Assembly: GCA_949300365.1 (NCBI GenBank)
Contig: CASGEC010000002.1
Location: forward strand, 68,961 to 132,960
Direction of reading: 5' to 3'
From: an uncultured Bacillota bacterium
GTDB taxonomy: Bacteria; Bacillota_I; Bacilli_A; RFN20; CAG-288
DNA: 64,000 nt
Part shown: positions 49,085-58,215 of the stretch, one piece after another
Layout of the letters: the number at the start of each line of letters is the position of its first letter
How positions within the stretch are numbered: position 1 is the first letter of the stretch
The notes under the pieces: model-generated
Seen by the model: the letters and a program-made list of their open reading frames with translations, nothing else
Database searches by the model: none
What the model was told of the DNA's origin: nothing
Position numbers and translations under genes: made by a program

Positions 49085-51430
49085 TTATATCGGAAGGTCC
49101 TTCTTCTCGAAGACGAGGAAGGAGAGACCATAGGTCAAAACGGCGATGAGAACCAAGGCGATAAGCTTGTACCAATAGACAGGGCTGTTGGAAAGGACCG
49201 CCTCGGCATCATAGAAGGAGACGATGGACATGTAGTTGAAGACGTTCAACGACTCGATGCGGATGGTCGAGGGCATGGCAGGACCGCCAAAGAGTCCCAG
49301 GATCGCGGCGACGAGGAAGAAGATAGCGATGCCGCCCCCGACGGCCAAGGCGCTCTGAGTCCTGTTGAAGATGGCCGAGGAGAGGAAGCAGATACCGGAA
49401 ATCGCCAGAATGACAAGGAAATTGCCGAGGACGAACTTCGTCACCATCTCGACGGTCAAGGAGACCATGAAGTCCTCTCCGCCGAGGGCGATTCCGATGC
49501 CCCTACTTGCCAATCCGCCAAGAAGGAGAAGAAGGGAGAGGAAGAACTCGCATCCGACAAGGAAGGTCATCTGCGTGAAGACGATCTTCCGCCTGCGGAT
49601 CGGCGTCGAAAGGACAAAGGCCAAGGAGCCCGACTCCACCTTTCCAGCCAGAAGATCGTTGGCGACGATGATGGTGAAGACGATCGGCAGAAGAAGGCCG
49701 GCAAGGCCGAAGAACATGATGCCCACGAGGATGCCATAGAGATTCATCGTTCCCAGTTCCTTGAAGCTCTCCTCGACATGGGTCGGAAGGCTATCGAGGA
49801 TTCCTTGGCTTGCCTGGACAAGGGAAAGAAGGAAACGGTCTTCCAGATTCGTTAGGTCCGCGTTCTCTTCAAGGTGATAGGAAAAGGAAGTCATGGCACC
49901 TAAGGATTCGTTCTGGACAAGGACGAGCAGATCCTCTCCTTCAAGGCCTTGGTCATCCATCGTGATATCTTTTATGCTCTCGACCTGGAAGACATCAAGG
50001 ATCTGAGTCTCAGCCTCCTTGAGGATGTCTATAAGGGCATTCTTGCGAATGACTTTCTTTTGGAGCGTTCCCATAGAGAGAGAGTCCTCTCCAGGAACAT
50101 AATAGGGATCCTCCCCTTTTTCCAAGGCTTTGGCATAGTCGACAAGGAAACCATCCAGATAGGAAAGGAAGAGGGACGTCTCTTCTTTGGCGTCTTCTTT
50201 TGCCGAGTCGATTTCCTCTTGGCTATAGTCTTCTCCGGTCAGTTCCTCCTTGTGCTTCTTCTCAAGAAGGTTGCTGTTCTTTCCCATGCCTGTGGAAACG
50301 GGAATCATCTTGTTTGGCTCATAGGTTGTCAAGATGACAGGATTTCCTTCTCCGTCAAGATAATACGGACGGCCCAGGGAATCGGTAAGGTAGAGGACCT
50401 CAAAGGAAGGAAGATAGGCAAGGTAGGCGCTCTCCGCAAGAAGGGTCGATAGGCAGTCCTTGATGGCATTAAGAAGGACCTTGTTCCGATAGCCGATCTC
50501 GTCGCCATTTTCTTTCGTGTTGTTTTTAAAGGCATCGATATTTTCTTTCCGCCCGTCCTTGATGGAAGAGAGGAAAGCTTGAGCGGAAGGAAGGACATTT
50601 TCCGGAAGAAGGTAGGGGATGGCCGATGTCAGGTAATTGTAGAAGAGATCGAAATCCGCTGGCTGATAGTCTTTGTAGTATGTGTAGCATCCTTCATAGG
50701 CACAGGTCAGGTTCTCTTTCGTATTGTCGCCAAGAGGGAAGGCTTGGTCAATCGTATCGGAAAGGAAGAGCCCGACGCCTTTGCGAAAGCAAGGACCCCA
50801 TTTAAAACCTTCTTCGGAATCGGAGGCCATGCGATAGGCATCCAATTGGCTTTCTAGGGCAGAGGGAAGATATTTCCCATAGGCCTTTAGCTCCGGGAAG
50901 AGAGAAGTCACTGTGGAGACAAGAAGATCGGTATCGGAAAGGGCGCTTGCTTTTGCTTCTTCATGCCGGAGGGTCAAATCTTCTTCCTGGCTTTCCTCAT
51001 AGGCCTTGTCATAAGGGTCATAGAGGAATGATTCCATGGTTTTTTGATAGAGGGTGTTGCTTTCCAGATCGTCGGAGAAGTCGAAGGTCAAGGCAAGCAT
51101 GCTTCCTATCTCCTCACCTTTTTCTGCCAGGAGGTTTCCCGGATAGCGGTAGAGGAGGACAGAGGCCTGATAGGACATGTCCATGGTGATGCTTCCCTGG
51201 CTGACCAAGGAGAGCATGTCCGCATTGGAAAAGAGCGTCTTCAGGGACTGCTGGGTCGAATTGAGATCCAAGGTGGAAAGGATCATGACGACGACGATGC
51301 AGATGATCGCGTTTCCCAAACCGCATATGAGCGTCGAAAGGCCGTTTGCCTTGATCGATTCCTTTAGAAGTGGCCAGGACCAAGGAGCGTGGAAGACGCG
51401 CTTTTCTTTTGATCGTGAGCCTAGTTTCAT
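49085..51430 (-). CDS. ABC transporter permease with large external domain, 781 aa
   Basis: Start at the ATG at 51,428-51,430, overlapping the ATPase stop (ATGA). One membrane helix near residues 35-57, a large extracellular, mostly helical and acidic region of about 500 residues, then about five to six helices from residue 545 on (YGILVGIMFFGLAGLLLPIV, VVANDLLAGKVESGSLAFVL). TPIRRRKIV after the third helix is the coupling segment seen in ABC-2 permeases. This is an ABC-2-type permease with an unusual ectodomain; substrate unknown. Confidence 0.8.
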   Translation of the reverse strand: MKLGSRSKEKRVFHAPWSWPLLKESIKANGLSTLICGLGNAIICIVVVMILSTLDLNSTQQSLKTLFSNADMLSLVSQGSITMDMSYQASVLLYRYPGNLLAEKGEEIGSMLALTFDFSDDLESNTLYQKTMESFLYDPYDKAYEESQEEDLTLRHEEAKASALSDTDLLVSTVTSLFPELKAYGKYLPSALESQLDAYRMASDSEEGFKWGPCFRKGVGLFLSDTIDQAFPLGDNTKENLTCAYEGCYTYYKDYQPADFDLFYNYLTSAIPYLLPENVLPSAQAFLSSIKDGRKENIDAFKNNTKENGDEIGYRNKVLLNAIKDCLSTLLAESAYLAYLPSFEVLYLTDSLGRPYYLDGEGNPVILTTYEPNKMIPVSTGMGKNSNLLEKKHKEELTGEDYSQEEIDSAKEDAKEETSLFLSYLDGFLVDYAKALEKGEDPYYVPGEDSLSMGTLQKKVIRKNALIDILKEAETQILDVFQVESIKDITMDDQGLEGEDLLVLVQNESLGAMTSFSYHLEENADLTNLEDRFLLSLVQASQGILDSLPTHVEESFKELGTMNLYGILVGIMFFGLAGLLLPIVFTIIVANDLLAGKVESGSLAFVLSTPIRRRKIVFTQMTFLVGCEFFLSLLLLLGGLASRGIGIALGGEDFMVSLTVEMVTKFVLGNFLVILAISGICFLSSAIFNRTQSALAVGGGIAIFFLVAAILGLFGGPAMPSTIRIESLNVFNYMSIVSFYDAEAVLSNSPVYWYKLIALVLIAVLTYGLSFLVFEKKDLPI

Positions 51431-52317
51431 ACGCTTTTCTCCTTTCTGGAAAAATAGTCCCGCAAACCGAAACGCTTTTCGTAGAGAAAGAGGACGGGTG
51501 TCGAAGAAAGCCAACGGACAAAAGCAGCGATGTCCTTTTTGTCGATGGCCAAGGTATAGAGACCTTTCTCCTTCTCATACGAGCGGAGAGAGACAAAGGC
51601 CGGAAAGACAATCGTTTCGGGTTTTGCAAAGCCGGCCTGGAAGACCTTTTCCTCAGGGTCGTTGAGGGAAGGAATATCCACCACGTCGACAAGCTTTCCT
51701 TTTTCGATACGGATAGCCCATTGGCAGAGGGCCTCGATTTCCTCATAGTCATTGGAGACAAGAAGAAGGGTCTTGCCTTCCGCCTTTTCCCTTTTCATCT
51801 GGCGGAGGAACTCCTCGCGCATGAGGGGGTCAAGACCGTTTGTCGGCTCGTCCATCAAAAGGATCGGACAATCGGCCATCAAGGCGGAGACAAGGGCGAG
51901 CTTTTCCTTCATGCCTTTGCTCATCCTTCTTGGGCGAGCGCGGACATCGAGCTGGAAAGCCTGAATGAGGGCGTCCGCCTTTTTGGAAGTATCCTTTCCA
52001 AGGAGAGCCATCTGCTCGAGGAGGAATGCCTTTCCGGAAGGAAGGTCCGGATAGTTGATCTCTCCGGGGACATAGGAAAGAAGCTTGCGAAGGCGGGCAT
52101 TATCTTCCGAGAGCTCTTTTCCCTCGATGAGGACTTTGCCGCTATCGGGACGGACGAAATCCATGATCAGACGCATGAGGGTCGTCTTCCCGGCTCCGCT
52201 TTCTCCCATGATGGCGACAAACTCGTTTTCCATTAGGGAGAAGGAGACATCAAAGACGCCTTTTTTCTTCCCGAAGTCCTTCGTCAAGTCAAAGACCTGG
52301 ATTGCTGGCGCATTCAT
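51427..52317 (-). CDS. ABC transporter ATP-binding protein (ABC-2 group), second ATPase
   Basis: 296 residues: [14 protein letters not shown] (Walker A), RMSKGMKEKLALVSAL (signature, Ser-Lys-Gly in place of LSGG-type), ILLMDEPTNGLDPL (Walker B) and the family's C-terminal accessory domain. Coupled on both sides by ATGA overlaps. With the other ATPase upstream it probably forms a heterodimer that drives the single permease. Confidence 0.87.
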   Translation of the reverse strand: MNAPAIQVFDLTKDFGKKKGVFDVSFSLMENEFVAIMGESGAGKTTLMRLIMDFVRPDSGKVLIEGKELSEDNARLRKLLSYVPGEINYPDLPSGKAFLLEQMALLGKDTSKKADALIQAFQLDVRARPRRMSKGMKEKLALVSALMADCPILLMDEPTNGLDPLMREEFLRQMKREKAEGKTLLLVSNDYEEIEALCQWAIRIEKGKLVDVVDIPSLNDPEEKVFQAGFAKPETIVFPAFVSLRSYEKEKGLYTLAIDKKDIAAFVRWLSSTPVLFLYEKRFGLRDYFSRKEKSV

Positions 52318-53222
52318 ATTCCGGCGAAGGTCCTTTCTTCCCGGTAATAGGAAAGGAAGAGTTCCCTGAGGGTCTCTTTGTGCGGAATGAAGTCGACGAT
52401 ATCCAAGTCCTTGATGCTTTCAAGGAAGGAAGGAAGAGCGCTGTCGGCAAAGCGGAAAAGAAGGGTTCTTTTTCCTTCATCCTTGGAAAGAAGGGGAAAA
52501 GCGGAAGAGTTGGAAAGCTTTATAAAATCCTCTTTTTTTCCAAGAGTGACCTCATATGTTTTCTCGCCACCGCGGACAAGTTCTTCCTTACCGATGCGGG
52601 CGACGATTTTTCCGTCCTTGATGACGACGACACGGTCGCTTGTCTTTTCCACTTCGGCGAAGATGTGGCTGGAGAAGAGGACGGTCTTTCCCTTCCTTCT
52701 TTCTTCGTCGAAGAAGTTCAGGAAGATCGTCTGCATGACAGGATCCAGACCGGAAGAGGGCTCGTCGAGGATGAGGACCTCCGGGTCAAAGAGGAAGGCA
52801 TTGACGATGGCGGTCTTCCTTTTGCTTCCCAAGGACATGTCCCCGCATCGCTCCTCAAGATCGAGTTTCAAAAGGTTTGCCAGGAAGGCCATCCTGTCGA
52901 TGTTGCCTTTTTGCCGTAAGGCCATCTGCTCCAGGAGGAATTCCTTGCCGGTCAGGTGTTTGGGAAGGGCGATCTCGCCGGGAAGGTAACCGACCTTTTC
53001 GAGGATCTTTCGGTCTTTGGAGACGTCCTTTCCATAGATCGTGGCCGTTCCGGAATCGGGCTTGGAAAAACCGAGGAGATGACGGATCGTTGTCGACTTT
53101 CCGGCTCCGTTAGGCCCAAGGAAACCGACGCACTCGCCTTTTTCCACCTGAAAGGTGACATCGAAGATGCCGCGCTGCTGTGAGTAGTCCTTTGTCAGGT
53201 GACGAATGTCGATGATGGTCAT
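52314..53222 (-). CDS. ABC transporter ATP-binding protein (ABC-2 group), first ATPase
   Basis: 302 residues: GPNGAGKSTTIRHLLG (Walker A), DMSLGSKRKTAIVNAF (signature with SLGSK), VLILDEPSSGLDPVMQ (Walker B), SSHIFAEVE (switch). Typical of BcrA-like drug or bacteriocin export ATPases. First gene of the three-gene operon, divergent from a TetR regulator 68 bases away, which likely controls it. Confidence 0.88.
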   Translation of the reverse strand: MTIIDIRHLTKDYSQQRGIFDVTFQVEKGECVGFLGPNGAGKSTTIRHLLGFSKPDSGTATIYGKDVSKDRKILEKVGYLPGEIALPKHLTGKEFLLEQMALRQKGNIDRMAFLANLLKLDLEERCGDMSLGSKRKTAIVNAFLFDPEVLILDEPSSGLDPVMQTIFLNFFDEERRKGKTVLFSSHIFAEVEKTSDRVVVIKDGKIVARIGKEELVRGGEKTYEVTLGKKEDFIKLSNSSAFPLLSKDEGKRTLLFRFADSALPSFLESIKDLDIVDFIPHKETLRELFLSYYREERTFAGI

Positions 53223-53290
53223 TCTTTTTCCAAAAGCCTCAATACATTCAGTATAATATATAGAAATATTTACGCAAAGAAAGGATACCT
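53223..53290. promoter_or_regulatory. Divergent promoter region, ABC operon and TetR gene
   Basis: TATAAT at 53,252-53,257 reads toward the TetR gene, and TATACT on the other strand overlaps it. The AT-rich centre is the natural place for the TetR operator, but no clean palindrome is visible. Confidence 0.5.
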
Positions 53291-53875
53291 ATGGCCACAA
53301 CCAATAAAAAAGAGGACCGTCGGTCTAAGCGCAGCCAGAAAAGTCTTTCCAGCGCCTTGCTCCATCTGCTCAAGGAGAAGGAAATCGAAAAGATCACGGT
53401 CAAGGAAATCGTCTCCTTGGCCGGGGTTTCCTCTCTGACTTTCTATAACCACTTCCGGAACAAGCTCGACCTTCTGGATTATTGCTTCTATGACCATCTG
53501 GAACCGATCCTGAGTTCCCTTCCTTCCCTCATCCGGGGCGCCAGCGATGCCGAGGAAGCCTTGGAACGCATCGTCCGCGCCTTCGTCCACTTTGTCTTCC
53601 AGAACCTCGACACGCTCCGCAACCTCGTCAAGAACGATAGCTCGCGGACGATTTACTGGGCCATGACGAAGGTCGATAGCGCCATCTTCCAGAACCTCCG
53701 TGCCAAGAACGGCCACCTCTTCCGCTATGCCAATCTTCCCAATCCCATCGTCGATACTTTCTTTGCCGGCGGACTGACGTATCTGATCTACGAACTTATA
53801 AGGACCAAGGCCCACTATACGGAGGAACAGGCGACGGCATTCTTTGTCCGCCTAGTCCATTCCTATCCGGCCTGA
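53291..53875 (+). CDS. TetR-family transcriptional regulator
   Basis: 194 residues. The N-terminal HTH (ALLHLLKEKEIEKITVKEIV, then GVSSLTFYNHFRNKLDLLDY) is typical of TetR; the C-terminal ligand domain is helical. The AAAGGA site precedes the ATG. It is divergent from the ABC operon and one base overlaps a possible start of the nitroreductase, so it may control both. Confidence 0.9.
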   Translation: MATTNKKEDRRSKRSQKSLSSALLHLLKEKEIEKITVKEIVSLAGVSSLTFYNHFRNKLDLLDYCFYDHLEPILSSLPSLIRGASDAEEALERIVRAFVHFVFQNLDTLRNLVKNDSSRTIYWAMTKVDSAIFQNLRAKNGHLFRYANLPNPIVDTFFAGGLTYLIYELIRTKAHYTEEQATAFFVRLVHSYPA

Positions 53876-53889
53876 TGGAGGTAAAAGAC

Positions 53890-54384
53890 ATGCTTAAGGA
53901 AATTGCCATGCGTCGAAGTGTCCGTTCCTATACGGACGTGCCTGTCGAAAAAGAGAAGATGCTCTTCGTCCTTGCGGCCGGGAATCAAGCCCCAACGGGA
54001 CGCAACAGCCAAAACCTGCTTTTCGTTGGCGTCCTTGATCCGGATATCCGGAAAAAGCTTTTCGATTACCTCGGCGGTGGCCAAGGTTACTATGGTGCCC
54101 CGGCTATCGTCCTTGTCTTTGAAAGGGTGAAGGATCCTTTGACGCCTTTAAATGCCGGCGCGGCGATGGAGAACATGCTCCTCGAGGCGACACACCTAGG
54201 GCTTGCTAGCTGCTGGATCCATTCCACGGTTTCCGCCTTCAACAGGCCGGAAGAAAAGCATCTTCTTAAGGAGCTTCTCCATCTTCCGGGAGATTATGAC
54301 CTTGTCGAGACCATGGCCCTAGGCTATGGCAAGGATATTCCGCAGGAGAAGAAAAGGAATGCCGACAACATCCTCCTTCGTTGA
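53890..54384 (+). CDS. Nitroreductase-family FMN oxidoreductase
   Basis: 164 residues from the ATG at 53,890, chosen for the GGAGG site seven bases upstream; an earlier ATG at 53,875 lacks one. RRSVRSYTDVPV (FMN phosphate binding), NQAPTGRNSQ and GLASCWIHS are the family motifs, and the middle GAPAIVLVF strand is present. It should reduce nitro, quinone or flavin substrates with NAD(P)H. It overlaps the next gene by 26 bases. Confidence 0.87.
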   Translation: MLKEIAMRRSVRSYTDVPVEKEKMLFVLAAGNQAPTGRNSQNLLFVGVLDPDIRKKLFDYLGGGQGYYGAPAIVLVFERVKDPLTPLNAGAAMENMLLEATHLGLASCWIHSTVSAFNRPEEKHLLKELLHLPGDYDLVETMALGYGKDIPQEKKRNADNILLR

Positions 54385-55501
54385 TCTTCTCGTCCTCGGC
54401 GGTGGCATCAGCGGCTGTTTCCTTTCGGCCCTCGTCGGCAGGAAAAGGGACATCCTTGTCGTCGATGCCGAGGAGAAAAAGGAAAAACTGGCAAAGCGCA
54501 TCAAGGTCAGCGGAAACGGACGCTGCAACTTTTTCAATGCCGACCTTCTTTCCACGCCTTTTGCCAATCCAGTCTTGACTAGGCTTGAACGCTTCTTCCA
54601 TGGAGAAAGTTTCGATGCTCCGAAGGAGACACTCTCCATTCTTGAAAAAGATTTTGGGATTGCCTCTTTCAGGGACGGAAAGCTTTTCTATCCGTTCTTC
54701 AATCGCTCGGAATGTGTTTTCAAGCCCATTTACGATGCCTTTATCAATAGCGGTGCTTCTTTTCTCTCCGGCCAGGCGCTTTGTATCGACCGTGAGAAAA
54801 AAGAGTGTGTCGTGAAGACTATCGATGGCCAGCATGTTCTTTCCTATCGGGATATCGTCTTGGCAACGGGCGGCATCAGTTACGACCGGAAGGAAAAGGA
54901 AGCCTCCTATCTCAAAACAATTGGAATTCCCTACTATCCCTTTTCCCCTTCCCTTTGCCCCGTGAAGGTAAAGGAGAAGATTCCTTCCTATTTAGTGGGC
55001 TGTCGGCTTAGGGGTCGTGTCCTTCTTCTGGAAGGCGAGAAGGAGATCCATGCCGAGGACGGGGAAGTCCTTTTCAAGGACGATGGCCTTTCGGGAATTG
55101 CTATCTTCAACCAGAGCCTTTATGTCAACGAATGCCTAAGGAAGAATCCCTCTGCCGAGCTTTCCTTTTCGATTGATTACGCCTTCCATGATGGCTTCTC
55201 CGGAAAGAACTGCGGAATGAATTCCTTCCCGCTTTTCCTTTCCCGTTATCTTAAGGAGAAAAACCGGAAGCCCTTTGCGCCTCTTTCCTTTTCCTTCTCT
55301 TCCCTGTATCCTCTTTTGTGTTCCCAGGTCAGCTACGGAGGCCTTCTTGCGGAATCCTTCCGAAACGATTTCACGCTGAGAAAGGATCCGTCGATTCATG
55401 CCCTTGGCGAGGTTCTGGACATCAATCTTCCTTGTGGCGGGTACAACATCGGCTTTGCCCTCACGTCTGCCTATGTCCTTTCCAAGGCCCTTCGGAGGTA
55501 A
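54359..55501 (+). CDS. BaiN/HI0933-type NAD(P)/FAD-dependent oxidoreductase
   Basis: 380 residues from the ATG at 54,359 with AGGAGAAGAAAAGGA upstream. LLVLGGGISGCFLSALV is the FAD Rossmann motif, IKVSGNGRCNFFNADL and ATGGISYDRKE are hallmarks of the HI0933/YhiN group, and SYGGLLAESF plus GEVLDINLPCGGYNIGFALTS end the protein. Members act on unsaturated substrates, e.g. bile-acid intermediates for BaiN, but most have unknown substrates. Confidence 0.88.
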   Translation: MPTTSSFVDLLVLGGGISGCFLSALVGRKRDILVVDAEEKKEKLAKRIKVSGNGRCNFFNADLLSTPFANPVLTRLERFFHGESFDAPKETLSILEKDFGIASFRDGKLFYPFFNRSECVFKPIYDAFINSGASFLSGQALCIDREKKECVVKTIDGQHVLSYRDIVLATGGISYDRKEKEASYLKTIGIPYYPFSPSLCPVKVKEKIPSYLVGCRLRGRVLLLEGEKEIHAEDGEVLFKDDGLSGIAIFNQSLYVNECLRKNPSAELSFSIDYAFHDGFSGKNCGMNSFPLFLSRYLKEKNRKPFAPLSFSFSSLYPLLCSQVSYGGLLAESFRNDFTLRKDPSIHALGEVLDINLPCGGYNIGFALTSAYVLSKALRR

Positions 55502-55503
55502 TC

Positions 55504-56622
55504 ATGGATCCACAGATTCTCAGCATCGTCGATAAGCACCTTCAGGAACGCTTTTCCCCAGAGGAAGGCTCCAAGATCATAGCCCTTTGTAAGGAAATGC
55601 TTTCCAAGCTGTCTTTAAGGGGTGAGGATGTCCTTGATTTCAAGAGCGATTTTGATAAGTCCTTCTTCCGCCTCAATTCCTTTTTGGATGGTGCCATCTG
55701 CGCCTATCTGTTTGATGTCTTGACGGAAGGAGAGCACGGAAAGGAAGGCACGAAAGAGGCTGCCGACAGGGCTTTGGCCCTCTTTGATCTCTTTGTCGAT
55801 TCGACCTTGGCTCCCAATGTCCCGGATTGCCTTCCTCCCTACCATCCTTACGTGATGTGTCTACGAGCCTCCTGTCGTTTTTTGGAAGCCATCAATAGGC
55901 CCCTCTCGCATGTCAATCCGACCCTGAGCCTTATCAACGATATCTTCGAGACGATCTTCCGCAAGGTGACGGGCTATTGCCAGATGCTGACCTTGGGTCT
56001 CTATCCGGATGGCTTTGTCGCCTGGAGGACGCTCCATGAGTCGGAATGCATCGTCAGCCTTCTTGTCCGGGGAGGGGAAAATGTCCGCCAAGCCTATGTC
56101 CGCCACATCGCCTACAACAACGCCTATCGGAACAAGGAGGAATTCACCACGGCGGAACTGGATGCCACCTTCCTGGAAATCAAGGAAGGGATGCGTCGCC
56201 ACGGGCTCAAGAGCAAGGACATGAAGAAGTATATCGAATACGGCTGGCTCTATGCCCATCCGCTCTATCGGGAAGACGACACCGGATTCAAGCTCAACTT
56301 CCGCGATGGCGTCGAAAAGCTTTCCGGCCTTTCCCGCTACAGCAAGGTCTATGAGGGGGCAAGCGAGATTGCCCATTCCTCCTCGGCCTTCTTCTATGTC
56401 AACGATGCCTTCTGCCGGGATCTTTCCTTGGCCATGGTCTATCAGACCTATCTCAGGATCGCCGAGCTCTTTGACGAATACATGCGCGTCTACTTCACCT
56501 TGCATCCGGAACAGAAAGAAAAGGCCGCATCCTTCTTGGGGGATTGCAAGACCCTCTCCGTCCTTCTTGAGGAAAAGGTAGGCACCATAAAGGAGATGGA
56601 AGATGCAGAAAAGGAAGATTGA
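55504..56622 (+). CDS. DUF5677-like hypothetical protein, 372 aa
   Basis: Starts MDPQILSIVDKHLQERFSPE at the ATG at 55,504. All-helical look; LGLYPDGFVAWRTLHESECI and KVYEGASEIAHSSSAFFYV resemble the W-R-x-L-x-E and H-S core of DUF5677 proteins, whose function is unknown. It lies between the flavoprotein and the rRNA methyltransferase, overlapping the latter by 20 bases, so it is probably cotranscribed with it. Confidence 0.55.
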   Translation: MDPQILSIVDKHLQERFSPEEGSKIIALCKEMLSKLSLRGEDVLDFKSDFDKSFFRLNSFLDGAICAYLFDVLTEGEHGKEGTKEAADRALALFDLFVDSTLAPNVPDCLPPYHPYVMCLRASCRFLEAINRPLSHVNPTLSLINDIFETIFRKVTGYCQMLTLGLYPDGFVAWRTLHESECIVSLLVRGGENVRQAYVRHIAYNNAYRNKEEFTTAELDATFLEIKEGMRRHGLKSKDMKKYIEYGWLYAHPLYREDDTGFKLNFRDGVEKLSGLSRYSKVYEGASEIAHSSSAFFYVNDAFCRDLSLAMVYQTYLRIAELFDEYMRVYFTLHPEQKEKAASFLGDCKTLSVLLEEKVGTIKEMEDAEKED

Positions 56623-57943
56623 AGTCCTCTGCGACTCTTTGGACGACTTCGGAAGGGGTATCGTCCGCATCGACAACAAGGCGGTTTTCGTCCCGAACCT
56701 CCTCCCTGGGGAAAGGGCAATCGTCGAGACCCGCTTCGAATACGGAAAGCTCAAGGAATGCCGCCTTTTGGAAAGGAAGAACGACTCTCCCGACCGGGTC
56801 AAGCCTTCCTGTCCCTATTATCCTTCCTGCGGCGGTTGCCAATTGATGCATCTTTCCTATGCCAAGCAGCTGGCGTTCAAGAGGAGGAAAGTCGAGCATC
56901 TTCTGAGGAAATTTGCGAAGATCGATATTCAGGCTGAAGAGACGATCGGGCTTGAAAATCCAACGCATTATCGAAACAAGGTCCAATATCCAATCCGTCT
57001 AGTCAACGGAAGGATTGCCTGTGGATTCTATAGGACGGACACTCACAATCTTGTCCCGGTGAAGGAATGCCTTGCCGAAACGGAATTGGGAAGCAAGGTC
57101 ACTGCTGCAGTCATGAAGCTTCTTGTCCAGTTCCACTATCCTCCCTATGACGAAGATCGGCAAACGGGTCTCATCCGCCACCTCCTAGTCAAGACAAGCT
57201 CGGCCTTCAAGGAGGCACTTGTCACCTTGGTCGTCACCGACGAAAGGCTTCCCGGAAGGAAGGAATTCGCCAAGAAGCTGATGGGACTTGTCCCGGAAGT
57301 CCAGGGTGTCGTCCTCAACGTCAACTCGCGGAAGACGAACGTTATCCTCGGAAAGAAAGACGTGCCAATCTATGGGAAGACCTACATCAAGGACAAGATC
57401 TTCGACAAGGTCTTCACTATCTCCACCCAGTCCTTCTACCAGACCAACGCCTATCAGATCGAACGGCTTTACAGGACGGCCATCGATCTTGCCCTACTGA
57501 AGAAGACCGATTCCGTCTTGGATGCCTATTGCGGAACGGGAACGATCGGTATCTCCCTAAGCGACAAGGTCAAGGAAGTCGTCGGCGTCGAGATCGTTCC
57601 AGAAGCCATCCAGGACGCCAAGGAAAACGCCAGGAGGAACAACATTCCAAACATCACCTTCCTCTGCCAGGACTGCACGGAATACCTCGGAAAGGGGAAG
57701 AGGCATTTTGATGTCGTCATGATGGATCCGCCGAGGAAAGGCTCGACACCTGTCTTTCTGAAGGCACTGGAGAAGATGGGACCTCGGAAGATCATCTATG
57801 TCTCCTGTGACCCTGTGACGCTCAGTCGGGACATCGCCCTTCTTAAGGAAGAGTATGACATCGAAAAGGTCGTTCCCATCGACATGTTCCCCAATACGCT
57901 TCACGTCGAGACGGTCGTCTCGCTCAGGAAAAAGGCGGAATAA
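56603..57943 (+). CDS. 23S rRNA (uracil-5-)-methyltransferase, RlmCD/RumA family
   Basis: 446 residues. An N-terminal TRAM domain, then C70, C76 and C79 (CPYYPSCGGCQ) and C156 as the Fe-S cluster ligands, a central domain, and a C-terminal SAM domain with LDAYCGTGTIGISLS, MMDPPRKG and the nucleophile C402 in IYVSCDPVTLSRD. It makes 5-methyluridine in 23S rRNA; whether it acts at one site or two (as RlmCD) cannot be told. Confidence 0.92.
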   Translation: MQKRKIEVLCDSLDDFGRGIVRIDNKAVFVPNLLPGERAIVETRFEYGKLKECRLLERKNDSPDRVKPSCPYYPSCGGCQLMHLSYAKQLAFKRRKVEHLLRKFAKIDIQAEETIGLENPTHYRNKVQYPIRLVNGRIACGFYRTDTHNLVPVKECLAETELGSKVTAAVMKLLVQFHYPPYDEDRQTGLIRHLLVKTSSAFKEALVTLVVTDERLPGRKEFAKKLMGLVPEVQGVVLNVNSRKTNVILGKKDVPIYGKTYIKDKIFDKVFTISTQSFYQTNAYQIERLYRTAIDLALLKKTDSVLDAYCGTGTIGISLSDKVKEVVGVEIVPEAIQDAKENARRNNIPNITFLCQDCTEYLGKGKRHFDVVMMDPPRKGSTPVFLKALEKMGPRKIIYVSCDPVTLSRDIALLKEEYDIEKVVPIDMFPNTLHVETVVSLRKKAE

Positions 57944-58215
57944 GGTCTTAGAAGGCCTGCTTCTCGATGCTTAGGAAAAGAAGGAAAGGAATGAGAATCG
58001 CTTTCCGTTTTACGGCTTGAGAACAACGGAGCGCCTTTCTGTCTGTCAAAAGGACAGTCAATATTTCTGGAAACAAGGTGACAACTTCTCGAAAACGTCG
58101 ATTCTATCAAAATCCGCGAGAGCGCTTTCAAACCCTTTTTTCACAATTTATATGGATTCCTTACGGGTAGACAATATGTTTTTCCCATATAGTAATACCC
58201 AAAAAGGAGGGTTCC
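57944..58215. other. Intergenic stretch before the repeat lipoprotein
   Basis: No gene. It ends in a plausible promoter (TATAGT near 58,185) and the AAAAGGAGGG ribosome site of the lipoprotein. Confidence 0.5.
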
